Positions 1 through 5,681 of a DNA stretch of 6,368 nt are shown here, piece after piece. Below the pieces are notes generated by a model. That model made no database searches. It was not told the origin of the DNA and worked only from the letters and a program-made list of their open reading frames with translations. This DNA is from an uncultured Lachnospiraceae bacterium. GTDB lineage: Bacteria > Bacillota > Clostridia > Lachnospirales > Lachnospiraceae. Each line of letters begins with the position of its first letter. Position 1 is the first letter of the stretch. The stretch covers positions 1-6,368 of the forward strand of contig CAMWKA010000107.1 of assembly GCA_947174725.1 (NCBI GenBank), read 5' to 3'. The position numbers were made by a program, and so were the translations under genes.

Positions 1-712
1 ATATCAGGATGGTAATAATGTTGTCATTGAAGTGCGTGATGACGGTAATGGTATCGATGCAGACGCAGTGCGGATGAAAGCCATAGAACGTGACTTTATG
101 ACGGAGGAACAGGCGATGGCGGCTTCCGATGAGGATATTATTGCATGTTTGTTTGAACCGGGATTTTCCACGGCGAAGCAGGTGTCGGACGTATCCGGTC
201 GAGGCGTAGGACTTGACGTTGTTAAGTCTAAGATTGAGGCGCTTTCCGGCGAGGTCGAGGTCAAGACAAGGTTAGGAGAGGGAAGTACCTTTATTATCAG
301 ACTTCCGCTCACTTTGGCAATTATACAGGCGCTTATGGTGGTTGTGGGCGGTGAAAAATATGCCATTTCCTTAGGCGGCATCCAGACAATTGAGGATGTG
401 GATCCCAAGGAGGTTAAGACCGTACAGTCCAAAGAGGTCATCCATCTGCGTGGTTCCGTGATCCCGCTGATTCGTCTGGAGGAAGTTCTGGATATTGAAT
501 CTAAACGTGAAACGGATGAGAATTTGGTTGTAGTCATTGTGAAGAAGGGCGATAAGCTTGCGGGTCTTGTGATTGATGAACTGATCGGACAGCAGGAGAT
601 CGTTATCAAGTCCATGGGCAAGTACATAAATAAATGCAAGTTCATCAGCGGTGCAACGATTCTTGGAGATGGTGAGATTGCGTTGATCTTGGATGCAAAT
701 GCGCTGATCTGA
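1..712 (+). CDS. cheA: Chemotaxis histidine kinase CheA, C-terminal part (5' end outside window)
   Basis: CheA autophosphorylates in response to receptor arrays bound through CheW and passes phosphate to CheY and CheB. The frame is open from the first full codon at base 2 and ends at TGA 710-712, giving 236 visible residues. They start inside the ATPase (P4) domain: the G1/N-box-like DDGNGID is at about residues 13-19, the F-box FEPGFST at 51-57, the G2 box GRGVGLD at 66-72 and the GT block GEGSTF at 92-97. The PLTLAI segment that ends P4 is at about 102-107. A CheW-like P5 domain follows to the C-terminus, with YAISLGGI and HLRGSVIPLIRL typical of this SH3-like fold. The nucleotide-binding motifs that are visible look intact, so the kinase is probably functional. 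The P1, P2 and P3 domains lie upstream and cannot be judged. A GTG at base 32 is internal and is not a start. cheW follows after 140 bp. Confidence 0.97.
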   Translation, partial: YQDGNNVVIEVRDDGNGIDADAVRMKAIERDFMTEEQAMAASDEDIIACLFEPGFSTAKQVSDVSGRGVGLDVVKSKIEALSGEVEVKTRLGEGSTFIIRLPLTLAIIQALMVVVGGEKYAISLGGIQTIEDVDPKEVKTVQSKEVIHLRGSVIPLIRLEEVLDIESKRETDENLVVVIVKKGDKLAGLVIDELIGQQEIVIKSMGKYINKCKFISGATILGDGEIALILDANALI

Positions 713-852
713 TCATGACAAATGAGTCAGTGCTGCCGGCCATAGAGATGGCGGAAAGACAGATGTGTCAGCGTTGTTTATCAATAAAAATTGCATGGGA
801 CAGATTTGCTGCTGCCCATATTGCAGATTAGGAGAAAGGCAAGGTTATCAGT
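713..852. other. cheA-cheW intergenic stretch with a weak hairpin
   Basis: This is 140 bp without a supported gene, longer than most junctions in the operon. An imperfect hairpin sits at 795-819: ATGGG, a bulged A and CAG pair with CTGCCCAT across an 8-base loop. A 38-codon frame (ATG 715 to TAG 829-831) is in phase with cheW but has no Shine-Dalgarno and no recognisable similarity. Its TAG fixes the upstream limit of cheW. A purine-rich GGAGAAAGG at 831-839 and AAGG at 841-844 serve cheW. No -35/-10 pair stands out. Confidence 0.4.
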
Positions 853-1302
853 ATGGGATATGAAATCAGTACACAGGTAAATGAGATCATACAGTATGTT
901 GTTGTACGGATCGGTGAGGAACAGTACGGGATTGATATTAAATACATAGACAATATCGTCAGGATGCAGAATATCACCAGGGTTCCGAAGGTGCCGGCAC
1001 ATCTGAAAGGTGTGATCAATCTTCGTGGAGAGGTGATTCCCGTTATGAGTCTCAGAATAAAGATGGGGATGGATGCAGATGAGATCACAAAGGATACGAG
1101 GATCATTATTTTAAAGATCAATCATGATGGTATCGGCCTTATGGTAGATTCGGTCAAGGAAGTAGTTTCCCTGAATGTTGCAGAGATTGAAAAAGTTTCC
1201 TTTGAGAACCGTGAAGAACGGAACGCATTTGTACAGGGGATCGGCAAGCAGGGAGATTCGTTGATTTCGCTTTTGGATATCAATGCGGTTTTACAGGAAT
1301 AA
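853..1302 (+). CDS. cheW: Chemotaxis adaptor protein CheW
   Basis: CheW is the cytoplasmic scaffold that links chemoreceptor tips to the P5 domain of CheA. The 149-residue product is of normal CheW length and is a single CheW domain. The first beta strands are QYVVVRIGEEQYGIDI (about residues 14-29). The hallmark segment VPAHLKGVINLRGEVIPVMSLR (about 44-65) is next, followed by IIILKINHDGIGLMVDSVKEVVSL and the closing SLISLLDINAVL. It resembles the P5 domain at the end of the preceding cheA, as expected for paralogous folds. ATG 853 is the best start because an in-frame TAG lies at 829-831, the protein begins about a dozen residues before the fold, and GGAGAAAGG at 831-839 or AAGG at 841-844 provides a ribosome site. 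The spacing of the first is long (13 nt). A strong hairpin begins immediately after the stop. Confidence 0.97.
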   Translation: MGYEISTQVNEIIQYVVVRIGEEQYGIDIKYIDNIVRMQNITRVPKVPAHLKGVINLRGEVIPVMSLRIKMGMDADEITKDTRIIILKINHDGIGLMVDSVKEVVSLNVAEIEKVSFENREERNAFVQGIGKQGDSLISLLDINAVLQE

Positions 1303-1336
1303 ATTGAAAAATAAGCTTGATAGCTTATTTTTCAAT
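1303..1336. terminator. Perfect 15-bp hairpin after cheW; putative intrinsic (partial) terminator
   Basis: Bases 1303-1317 (ATTGAAAAATAAGCT) are exactly complementary to 1322-1336 across a 4-base loop, TGAT. The first base of the stem follows the cheW TAA directly. Reading on the + strand, a core stem TAAGCT/AGCTTA is preceded by five A and followed by five T (1328-1332), the arrangement of an intrinsic terminator that could work in both directions. The core is short and AT-rich with two GC pairs, so termination may be inefficient. That would suit an attenuator or mRNA-end signal inside an operon that continues into cheC. Termination is inferred; the inverted repeat is directly visible. Confidence 0.55.
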
Positions 1337-1338
1337 CA

Positions 1339-1400
1339 GCAATATTGTGCCTGCGGCAGCATACAACAAAAAGCTTACGCTTTTCGTTGTCAAGAATTGC
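1339..1400. repeat. Compact multi-hairpin palindromic element in cheW-cheC gap
   Basis: Three nested inverted repeats fill this 62-bp stretch. An outer pair GCAAT (1339-1343) and ATTGC (1396-1400) encloses a small hairpin TGCC-TGC-GGCA (1348-1358). It also encloses a 12-bp hairpin in which ACAACAAAAAGC (1363-1374) pairs with GCTTTTCGTTGT (1379-1390) over loop TTAC. That stem has one A-C mismatch on the + strand, which becomes a G-U pair if the - strand is transcribed. The layout resembles dispersed palindromic repeats or small non-autonomous elements. Whether it is repeated elsewhere in the genome cannot be seen from one copy. The rest of the gap, 1401-1453, holds only the cheC ribosome site. 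Confidence 0.4.
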
Positions 1401-1453
1401 AGGATGTGAAGGCATGGTTATTAGTGTGAGAATGGCAGAAAGGGAAGTATTTT

Positions 1454-2053
1454 ATGGTCAATATTACAGATCAGTATTATGATGTGTTACGGGAAATCGG
1501 CAATATCGGCGCGGGTAATGCGACAACTGCGTTATCGCAGATGTTGAATACCAGAGTAGATATGGCTGTGCCGCAAGTGAAACTGATGGAGTTTAAAGAG
1601 GTCGGGACGACGATGGGCGGTGAAGAACAGCTTGTAGCCGGTATTTATCTTGCAGTGGAAGGTGACATCACCGGCAGCATCATGTTTATCCAGAAAAAAG
1701 AATCCGCCAGAAATATGGTTTCCAAGCTGATGGGCATGGAACTTCAGGGGGATGATTTTAATGAACTGGAGCTTTCCGCGTTAAAGGAAATCGGCAATAT
1801 CATTACCGGGGCGTATCTGAATTCTTTGTCAACATTGACAAATCTTTGCATCTACCCTTCGGTGCCGGAGCTTTGTATCGATATGGCGGGCGCAATCATG
1901 TCTGTGCCGGCGATCGAGTTTGGCACGATCGGAGACAGGATATTGATGATTCAGACAGACTTTGCGGATGACGCTGATATGTCAGGTTATTTTATATTGA
2001 TGCCTGATGAAGTGTCTTATGATAAGATATTAAAAGCGCTGGGAGTAGGTTGA
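1454..2053 (+). CDS. cheC: CheY-P phosphatase CheC
   Basis: CheC hydrolyses CheY-P and is stimulated by CheD, coupling signal level to adaptation. The 199-residue product is typical for the family and carries two copies of the CheC/FliY/CheX phosphatase signature [D/S]-x3-E-x2-N-x22-P. In the first, D10, E14, N17 and P40 are spaced exactly; in the second, S108, E112, N115 and P138 are also exact. Both sites therefore look competent. The pseudo-symmetric halves REIGNIGAGNA and KEIGNIITGAY are obvious. It lacks the N-terminal FliM-like region and C-terminal SpoA domain of FliY, so CheC is preferred. ATG 1454 is the start: an in-frame TGA lies at 1427-1429, no other ATG intervenes, and AAGGGAAG (1440-1447) is well placed. 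cheD follows after 80 bp. Confidence 0.96.
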   Translation: MVNITDQYYDVLREIGNIGAGNATTALSQMLNTRVDMAVPQVKLMEFKEVGTTMGGEEQLVAGIYLAVEGDITGSIMFIQKKESARNMVSKLMGMELQGDDFNELELSALKEIGNIITGAYLNSLSTLTNLCIYPSVPELCIDMAGAIMSVPAIEFGTIGDRILMIQTDFADDADMSGYFILMPDEVSYDKILKALGVG

Positions 2054-2133
2054 GCGTTAGAAGTTTTGTACATGGTGTTGCTTTGCTTAAGAAAGGAACA
2101 ATAGAAATTTAATGGGATAGAGGGTAGGTTGTA

Positions 2134-2619
2134 ATGGCTGAGACGTTTAAAGTAGGAATTGCAGATTTAAATGTGTGCAGTGCGCCAAATATGATTACAA
2201 CGATTGGACTTGGTTCCTGTGTCGGGATTGCGATCAGGGATCCCGCATTGAGAATTGGCGGTTTGGTACATATCATGCTGCCTGACAGTACGCAGATTTC
2301 CGGTTCGTCGAATCTTGCGAAGTTTGCGGATACAGGAATTGAAGAACTGGTACGGTTGATGGAAAGAAGAGGATGCAGCCGTTGGCGGATGGAGGCAAAG
2401 ATTGCCGGAGGCGCGCAAATGTTTGCATTTCGCAATAAGTCGGAGTTGGCGGGGGTTGGTATGCGTAATGTTGAAGCATCAAAAAGTAAGCTGAAGGCTC
2501 TCGGTATCCCCTTAAAGGCGGAGGATACGGGAAAAGATTATGGTCGGACCGTCGTGTATTATCCGGAAAACGGCAATTATGAGATCCGCGCGGTTGGAAA
2601 AAGCATCATTATAATTTGA
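2134..2619 (+). CDS. cheD: Chemoreceptor glutamine deamidase CheD
   Basis: CheD hydrolyses specific receptor glutamines to glutamate and binds CheC, which controls its access to receptors. The 161-residue product has the family's Cys-His-Thr catalytic set at conserved spacing: T23 and C29 in TTIGLGSC, and H46 in GLVHIMLP. The C-to-H spacing of 17 residues equals that of Thermotoga CheD as I recall it (Cys27, His44). Other family segments are KFADTGIEELVRLM (about 63-76), AKIAGGAQMF (about 88-97), GMRNVEA and DYGRTVVYYPENGNYEI near the end. An in-frame TAG at 2125-2127 leaves ATG 2134 as the start, with AGGG 2121-2124 as a modest ribosome site. The next gene begins 13 bp after its stop, suggesting co-translation with it. 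Confidence 0.96.
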   Translation: MAETFKVGIADLNVCSAPNMITTIGLGSCVGIAIRDPALRIGGLVHIMLPDSTQISGSSNLAKFADTGIEELVRLMERRGCSRWRMEAKIAGGAQMFAFRNKSELAGVGMRNVEASKSKLKALGIPLKAEDTGKDYGRTVVYYPENGNYEIRAVGKSIIII

Positions 2620-2632
2620 GGGCAGGGATAAG

Positions 2633-2905
2633 ATGGTAGATCAGAATCAGAGGTATCTGCTTGAACGCAGGAAAAAGAGAACAAAATTCATTCCGCCGAT
2701 CATGATGCTTACGGCTGGCTTGATTACTTCTATTTTATGTTTTGCGGTTGGATATGAATTATTAAAAAGCATGTTTATTTTATTTATTGTCATGCTTATT
2801 TTTGCAATTTTAGGAACCGTAATTAAGAGTATTATGGATCGTTTTCGGACGGAGATGGATTATTCCGATTATTTTGATGAAGACGGTGAAATTGTGGAAA
2901 AATGA
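2633..2905 (+). CDS. Small protein with two predicted membrane helices, function unknown
   Basis: I do not recognise a characterised family for this 90-residue protein. It has a basic N-terminus (ERRKKRTK, residues 11-18), a first hydrophobic segment at about 20-42, a second at about 46-66, and an acidic tail DYSDYFDEDGEIVEK (76-90). The positive-inside rule predicts both ends in the cytoplasm with a short external turn near residues 43-45. There is no signal peptide cleavage motif, cysteine motif or catalytic signature. It starts 13 bp after cheD behind a weak AGGGAT (2624-2629) and ends 31 bp before sigD, so it is embedded in the operon. In B. subtilis cheD is followed directly by sigD, so this is an insertion relative to that order. 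A role in the flagellar basal body, chemotaxis arrays or regulation is possible from context only. Confidence 0.85.
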   Translation: MVDQNQRYLLERRKKRTKFIPPIMMLTAGLITSILCFAVGYELLKSMFILFIVMLIFAILGTVIKSIMDRFRTEMDYSDYFDEDGEIVEK

Positions 2906-2936
2906 AGGAATCCGGTAAGAGGAGACATAAGATTGT

Positions 2937-3707
2937 ATGGACGACGCAGCTAAAAAGAGATTGTGGGAAGATTATTCAAGATCAGAATCTCCGCAATTAC
3001 GCGAAAAATTAATCATAGAATATGCGCCGCTGGTCAAGCTTGTTGCAGGCAGACTCTGCATGTATCTTGGATACAATGTGGAGTTTGAGGATCTTGTCAG
3101 TTATGGAATTTTTGGACTGATTGACGCAATTGATAAATATGATTATCGTAAAGGGATCAAATTTGAGACATACGCGTCTCTGCGTATCCGGGGAGCAATT
3201 TTAGATCAGATACGAAAGAATGACTGGATCCCAAGAACAGTCAGACAGCGTCAGAAACAGATCGATGCTGCCATCAAGGATATTGAGGCACAGACAGGAC
3301 GTCCTGCGACAGACGGGGAAATTGCCGCTGCCTTGGGCATTACCGATGATGAATTGTTGGAATGGCAGTCCCAGATGAAGGTAACAAATGTGGTTTCGCT
3401 AAATGAATTTATGGAACAGGGAAGCGAGGTGCCCAATGATGCTTCACAGCCGAATCATTTTGAAATGCCGGAAGAAAAGGTGGAGCAGGAAGAACTAAAA
3501 GAAATGCTGAAAGAGGCACTGGAGCTTCTGACAGAAAAAGAGCGGAATGTAATTTTGTTTTATTATTATGAGGAGCTGACCTTAAAGGAGATCAGCAATA
3601 TTATGGAGGTGTCGGAATCAAGGATTTCCCAGCTGCATACCAGAGCTTTGCAGAAGATGAAGGCAAAGCTTGGGGATTATATGGGGCTCTTATCTCAGTT
3701 AGGTTAG
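2937..3707 (+). CDS. sigD: Flagellar RNA polymerase sigma factor SigD/FliA (sigma-28 type)
   Basis: This sigma-70 family factor directs RNA polymerase to late flagellar, motility and chemotaxis promoters and is usually held by anti-sigma FlgM until the hook is built. The 256-residue length matches SigD/FliA. Region 2 spans about residues 25-100: LIIEYAPLVKLVAGRL, the core-binding FEDLVSYGIFGLIDAIDKYD, then the -10 recognition segment FETYASLRIRGAILDQIRKNDWIPR characteristic of the sigma-28 group. Region 3 is at about 103-150 (RQRQKQIDAAIKDIEAQTGR...). Region 4 is at about 195-245, with a helix-turn-helix in LTLKEISNIMEVSESRISQLHTRALQKM. WhiG is a close relative, but the fla/che context favours SigD. 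ATG 2937 is fixed by an in-frame TAA at 2928-2930; AGAGGAGA (2918-2925) is the ribosome site. Placement far down the operon means its dose depends on transcript processivity. Confidence 0.96.
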   Translation: MDDAAKKRLWEDYSRSESPQLREKLIIEYAPLVKLVAGRLCMYLGYNVEFEDLVSYGIFGLIDAIDKYDYRKGIKFETYASLRIRGAILDQIRKNDWIPRTVRQRQKQIDAAIKDIEAQTGRPATDGEIAAALGITDDELLEWQSQMKVTNVVSLNEFMEQGSEVPNDASQPNHFEMPEEKVEQEELKEMLKEALELLTEKERNVILFYYYEELTLKEISNIMEVSESRISQLHTRALQKMKAKLGDYMGLLSQLG

Positions 3708-3729
3708 TAAAGAAAGAAAAGAGGGGCGG

Positions 3730-5316
3730 ATGAACGGTTATTTTCAGGTGATTTGTAAAACAGTAGGAGTATATTTGAGATGCTATCCTCCAACAGAGGA
3801 TGGTCGTCCTATTAATATGAAAGAGCTTTTGGATTATCTGGAAACGGAAAAACTTCCCTATGATATTCAGGTGTTGAATGAAACACTTAACGGACTTGTG
3901 GAAGAACAGGATATTTTCCTGACGGTGGAGAAGATCTTGCCAATCAAAGAGAAATGCATGGTCAGTGTATCTTTTGATAAGATGAAAGCGAGTATATGTC
4001 TGTATCCGCCTTCTACAAATGGCAGATCGTGTTCTGTGGAGGATATAGAATCAGCTCTCCGGCTCGCCAAGATAGAATATGGCGTAGATCAGGAGGCAAT
4101 TAAGAAAGCTCTGGAACAAAGAGAGTATGGAACACCTCATGTGGTTGCAAATGGAAAACCGCCGAGAGAAGGGACGGATGCTAAGATTGAATATTTCTTC
4201 CAGACGGATAGAAAGATACGTCCGCAGCTTCGGGAAGACGGAACTGTAAATTATTATGATCTGGATCTGGTGAGCCATTGTAAGAAAGGCGACCTTTTGG
4301 CGGTATTGACGCCGGCGGATCTGGGAGAGCCGGGGACCAATGTTTTAGGTGCCCCTATACGCCAGAAAGAAGTTGTCCGGTTGGCGCTTAAGCATGGAAA
4401 GAATATTGAGAAAAATGAGGAAAAAACGGAACTACGGTCCATGGTAGACGGTCATGTGACGCTTGTGGACGATACGGTATTTGTTTCCAATGTTCTTGAA
4501 TTGGAGAATGTGGATACTTCCACAGGAAATATAGATTATGACGGATCGGTCAAGATCAATGGCAATGTCTGCTCCAACTTTACGGTAAGGGCACGGGGGG
4601 ATATTGAAGTAAAAGGAACCGTAGAGGGAGCCTATATGGAATCCGGCAATAATATCATTCTTGCCAGAGGCATCAATGGTATGGGAAAAGGAAAGCTTGT
4701 TGCGGAGGGAAATGTTATATCCAAGTTTCTGGAGAATTGTTCTGTTACAGCAGGCGGATATATAGAAACGGAAACGATCGTCCAGTCCAATGTGAAGTCC
4801 AAGACGGAGATCCATGTATCCGGCAAGAAGGCAAGCATTACCGGGGGAATGGTCGTTGCGACTAATCTGATCAGTACAAAGAATTTGGGCACTCCTATGG
4901 GGACGACGACGAATATCGTGGTTGGTGTTGATCCTGCGATCAGAGAGAGGAGCACCCAGTTGAAAAAAGAATTGGAGGAAGCAAAGAAAAATCTGGATAA
5001 AATTCTGCCGGTATTGGAAAGCACGAAAAAGAAACTTCTTAGCAGCAGCGTGTCACAGAAGGAACAGATGAAATATATGTCACAGCTGATAGAGACGGCA
5101 AGACATTTACAACAGGTCGTGGAGTCAAGGGGGCAGGAACTGGAGGAATGTAAAGAAAAGCTTGCGCAGGATAAGGACTCCAGAGTAGAGGTCTCCGGAG
5201 AAATATACCCGGGAGTGGTTGTCACGATATCGGATGTTTCCGTCACGATCCGTGATTCGTTAAAATATTGCAGGCTGAGAAAACGGGATGGCGCAGTAAA
5301 GGTGGAAAGTTTATAG
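3730..5316 (+). CDS. fapA: FapA-family (DUF342) flagellar assembly protein A
   Basis: The family is named for Vibrio FapA, a polar flagellum assembly factor; the biochemical role in Firmicutes is unsettled. The 528-residue product shows the usual order. An N-terminal FapA domain lies at about 1-260, with GTPHVVANGKPPREGTDAKIEYFF and DLDLVSHCKKGDLLAVLTPADLGEPGTNVLG as clear family segments. Next is a glycine-rich stretch of short beta repeats at about 265-395 (GSVKINGNV, GDIEVKGTVEG, GKLVAEGNV, GGYIETETI), likely a right-handed beta-helix. A coiled coil lies at about 402-482 (lysine/glutamate-rich) and a short beta tail, VSGEIYPGVVVTISD, ends near residue 528. Residues 14-60 and 87-133 form a diverged tandem repeat (see findings). 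No signal peptide or membrane helix is evident. ATG 3730 lies 22 bp after sigD with GAGGGG (3721-3726) close before it. Confidence 0.9.
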   Translation: MNGYFQVICKTVGVYLRCYPPTEDGRPINMKELLDYLETEKLPYDIQVLNETLNGLVEEQDIFLTVEKILPIKEKCMVSVSFDKMKASICLYPPSTNGRSCSVEDIESALRLAKIEYGVDQEAIKKALEQREYGTPHVVANGKPPREGTDAKIEYFFQTDRKIRPQLREDGTVNYYDLDLVSHCKKGDLLAVLTPADLGEPGTNVLGAPIRQKEVVRLALKHGKNIEKNEEKTELRSMVDGHVTLVDDTVFVSNVLELENVDTSTGNIDYDGSVKINGNVCSNFTVRARGDIEVKGTVEGAYMESGNNIILARGINGMGKGKLVAEGNVISKFLENCSVTAGGYIETETIVQSNVKSKTEIHVSGKKASITGGMVVATNLISTKNLGTPMGTTTNIVVGVDPAIRERSTQLKKELEEAKKNLDKILPVLESTKKKLLSSSVSQKEQMKYMSQLIETARHLQQVVESRGQELEECKEKLAQDKDSRVEVSGEIYPGVVVTISDVSVTIRDSLKYCRLRKRDGAVKVESL

Positions 5317-5320
5317 CATG

Positions 5321-5328
5321 GGAGGTGA
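5321..5328 (+). promoter_or_regulatory. Near-consensus ribosome binding site GGAGGTGA
   Basis: GGAGGTGA lies 6 nt before ATG 5335 and is the best match to the 16S 3' end in the window, stronger than the sites before cheD or the two-helix gene. Its last three bases are also an in-frame TGA, so translation of the next gene cannot start further upstream. The site suggests that the small downstream protein is made at a comparatively high rate. Confidence 0.8.
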
Positions 5329-5334
5329 ACCTGC

Positions 5335-5634
5335 ATGGCAATCACTATGATAGAGTTTCAGGGACAGATTCCGCGTCAGCAGGATTTTCAGACGATCAAG
5401 CAGAATGAAGATGCCAGACCTATGGTAGATTATGGGAATTTTCAGAATCAGGTGAACCGCAATGTAGAGGCGGCATCTTCTCAGGTCATCAGACGTAATG
5501 AGGCGGAATGGAATGAAGAAGACAGGGAACAAGGCGGTGGTTCCTATCAGGGAGACGGCGGCAGGAATAGAAAAAAGCATGTAGAGGACAAAATAATAGA
5601 AAAGAAAAAAGATTCTTTTGATATCCGTATCTGA
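5335..5634 (+). CDS. Small hydrophilic protein of unknown function
   Basis: The 99-residue product has no signal peptide, membrane helix or known catalytic motif. The first half is glutamine/asparagine-rich (FQGQIPRQQDFQTIKQNEDARPMVDYG, about residues 8-34), the middle is acidic (NEAEWNEEDREQ, 55-66), and the tail is glycine- then lysine-rich (SYQGDGGRNRKK, 70-81), closing with SFDIRI. From memory it resembles an uncharacterised small family in Lachnospiraceae with an N-terminal IKQNED-like motif and a C-terminal GDGG plus FDIRI-like ending; I cannot confirm this without a search. The strong GGAGGTGA site and compact position 18 bp after fapA support it as a real gene. It is probably largely disordered and might be an adaptor or secreted-substrate-like protein, but no function is assigned. 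Confidence 0.82.
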   Translation: MAITMIEFQGQIPRQQDFQTIKQNEDARPMVDYGNFQNQVNRNVEAASSQVIRRNEAEWNEEDREQGGGSYQGDGGRNRKKHVEDKIIEKKKDSFDIRI

Positions 5635-5657
5635 CGCTTATATGGTCGGATACGGAT
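5623..5657. promoter_or_regulatory. 13-bp stem-loop spanning the stop codon of the 99-residue gene
   Basis: ATCCGTATCTGAC (5623-5635) pairs with GTCGGATACGGAT (5645-5657) along its whole length, with one position (U5632-G5648) as a G-U pair, around a 9-base loop (5636-5644). The TGA stop at 5632-5634 lies inside the left arm. No T run follows, so it does not look like an intrinsic terminator. The ribosome site of the next gene (AGAAGGAG, 5663-5670) begins 5 bases after the stem. A role in mRNA stability, processing or translational coupling is inferred; the pairing itself is directly visible. Confidence 0.6.
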
Positions 5658-5681
5658 CGTAGAGAAGGAGCAGGGATACAA

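Noticed and set aside
715..831. A 38-codon frame from ATG 715 to TAG 829-831, in phase with cheW
   Set aside because: It has no Shine-Dalgarno, the peptide resembles no CheW N-terminus, and cheW is already full length from 853. It is probably chance read-through of a short gap.
1414..1482. A 22-codon frame starting at ATG 1414 and running into cheC in another phase
   Set aside because: Very short, overlaps the cheC start and has no protein-level support. A purine-rich patch before it is not enough.
1826..1841. Palindrome TTGTCAA-CA-TTGACAA inside cheC
   Set aside because: It is within conserved coding sequence (LSTLTN region), is a single short site, and has no -10 box or operator context.
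2054..2133. AAGAAAGGAA in the cheC-cheD gap suggesting an extra small gene
   Set aside because: The nearest ATG (2112) is followed by a stop after two codons, and no other start lies at a usable distance.
4632..5345. Long open frame on the - strand opposite fapA (and similar ones opposite cheA, cheC and cheD)
   Set aside because: They mirror clearly conserved + strand genes, have serine/proline-rich low-complexity products, and lack ribosome sites. They are codon-bias shadows.
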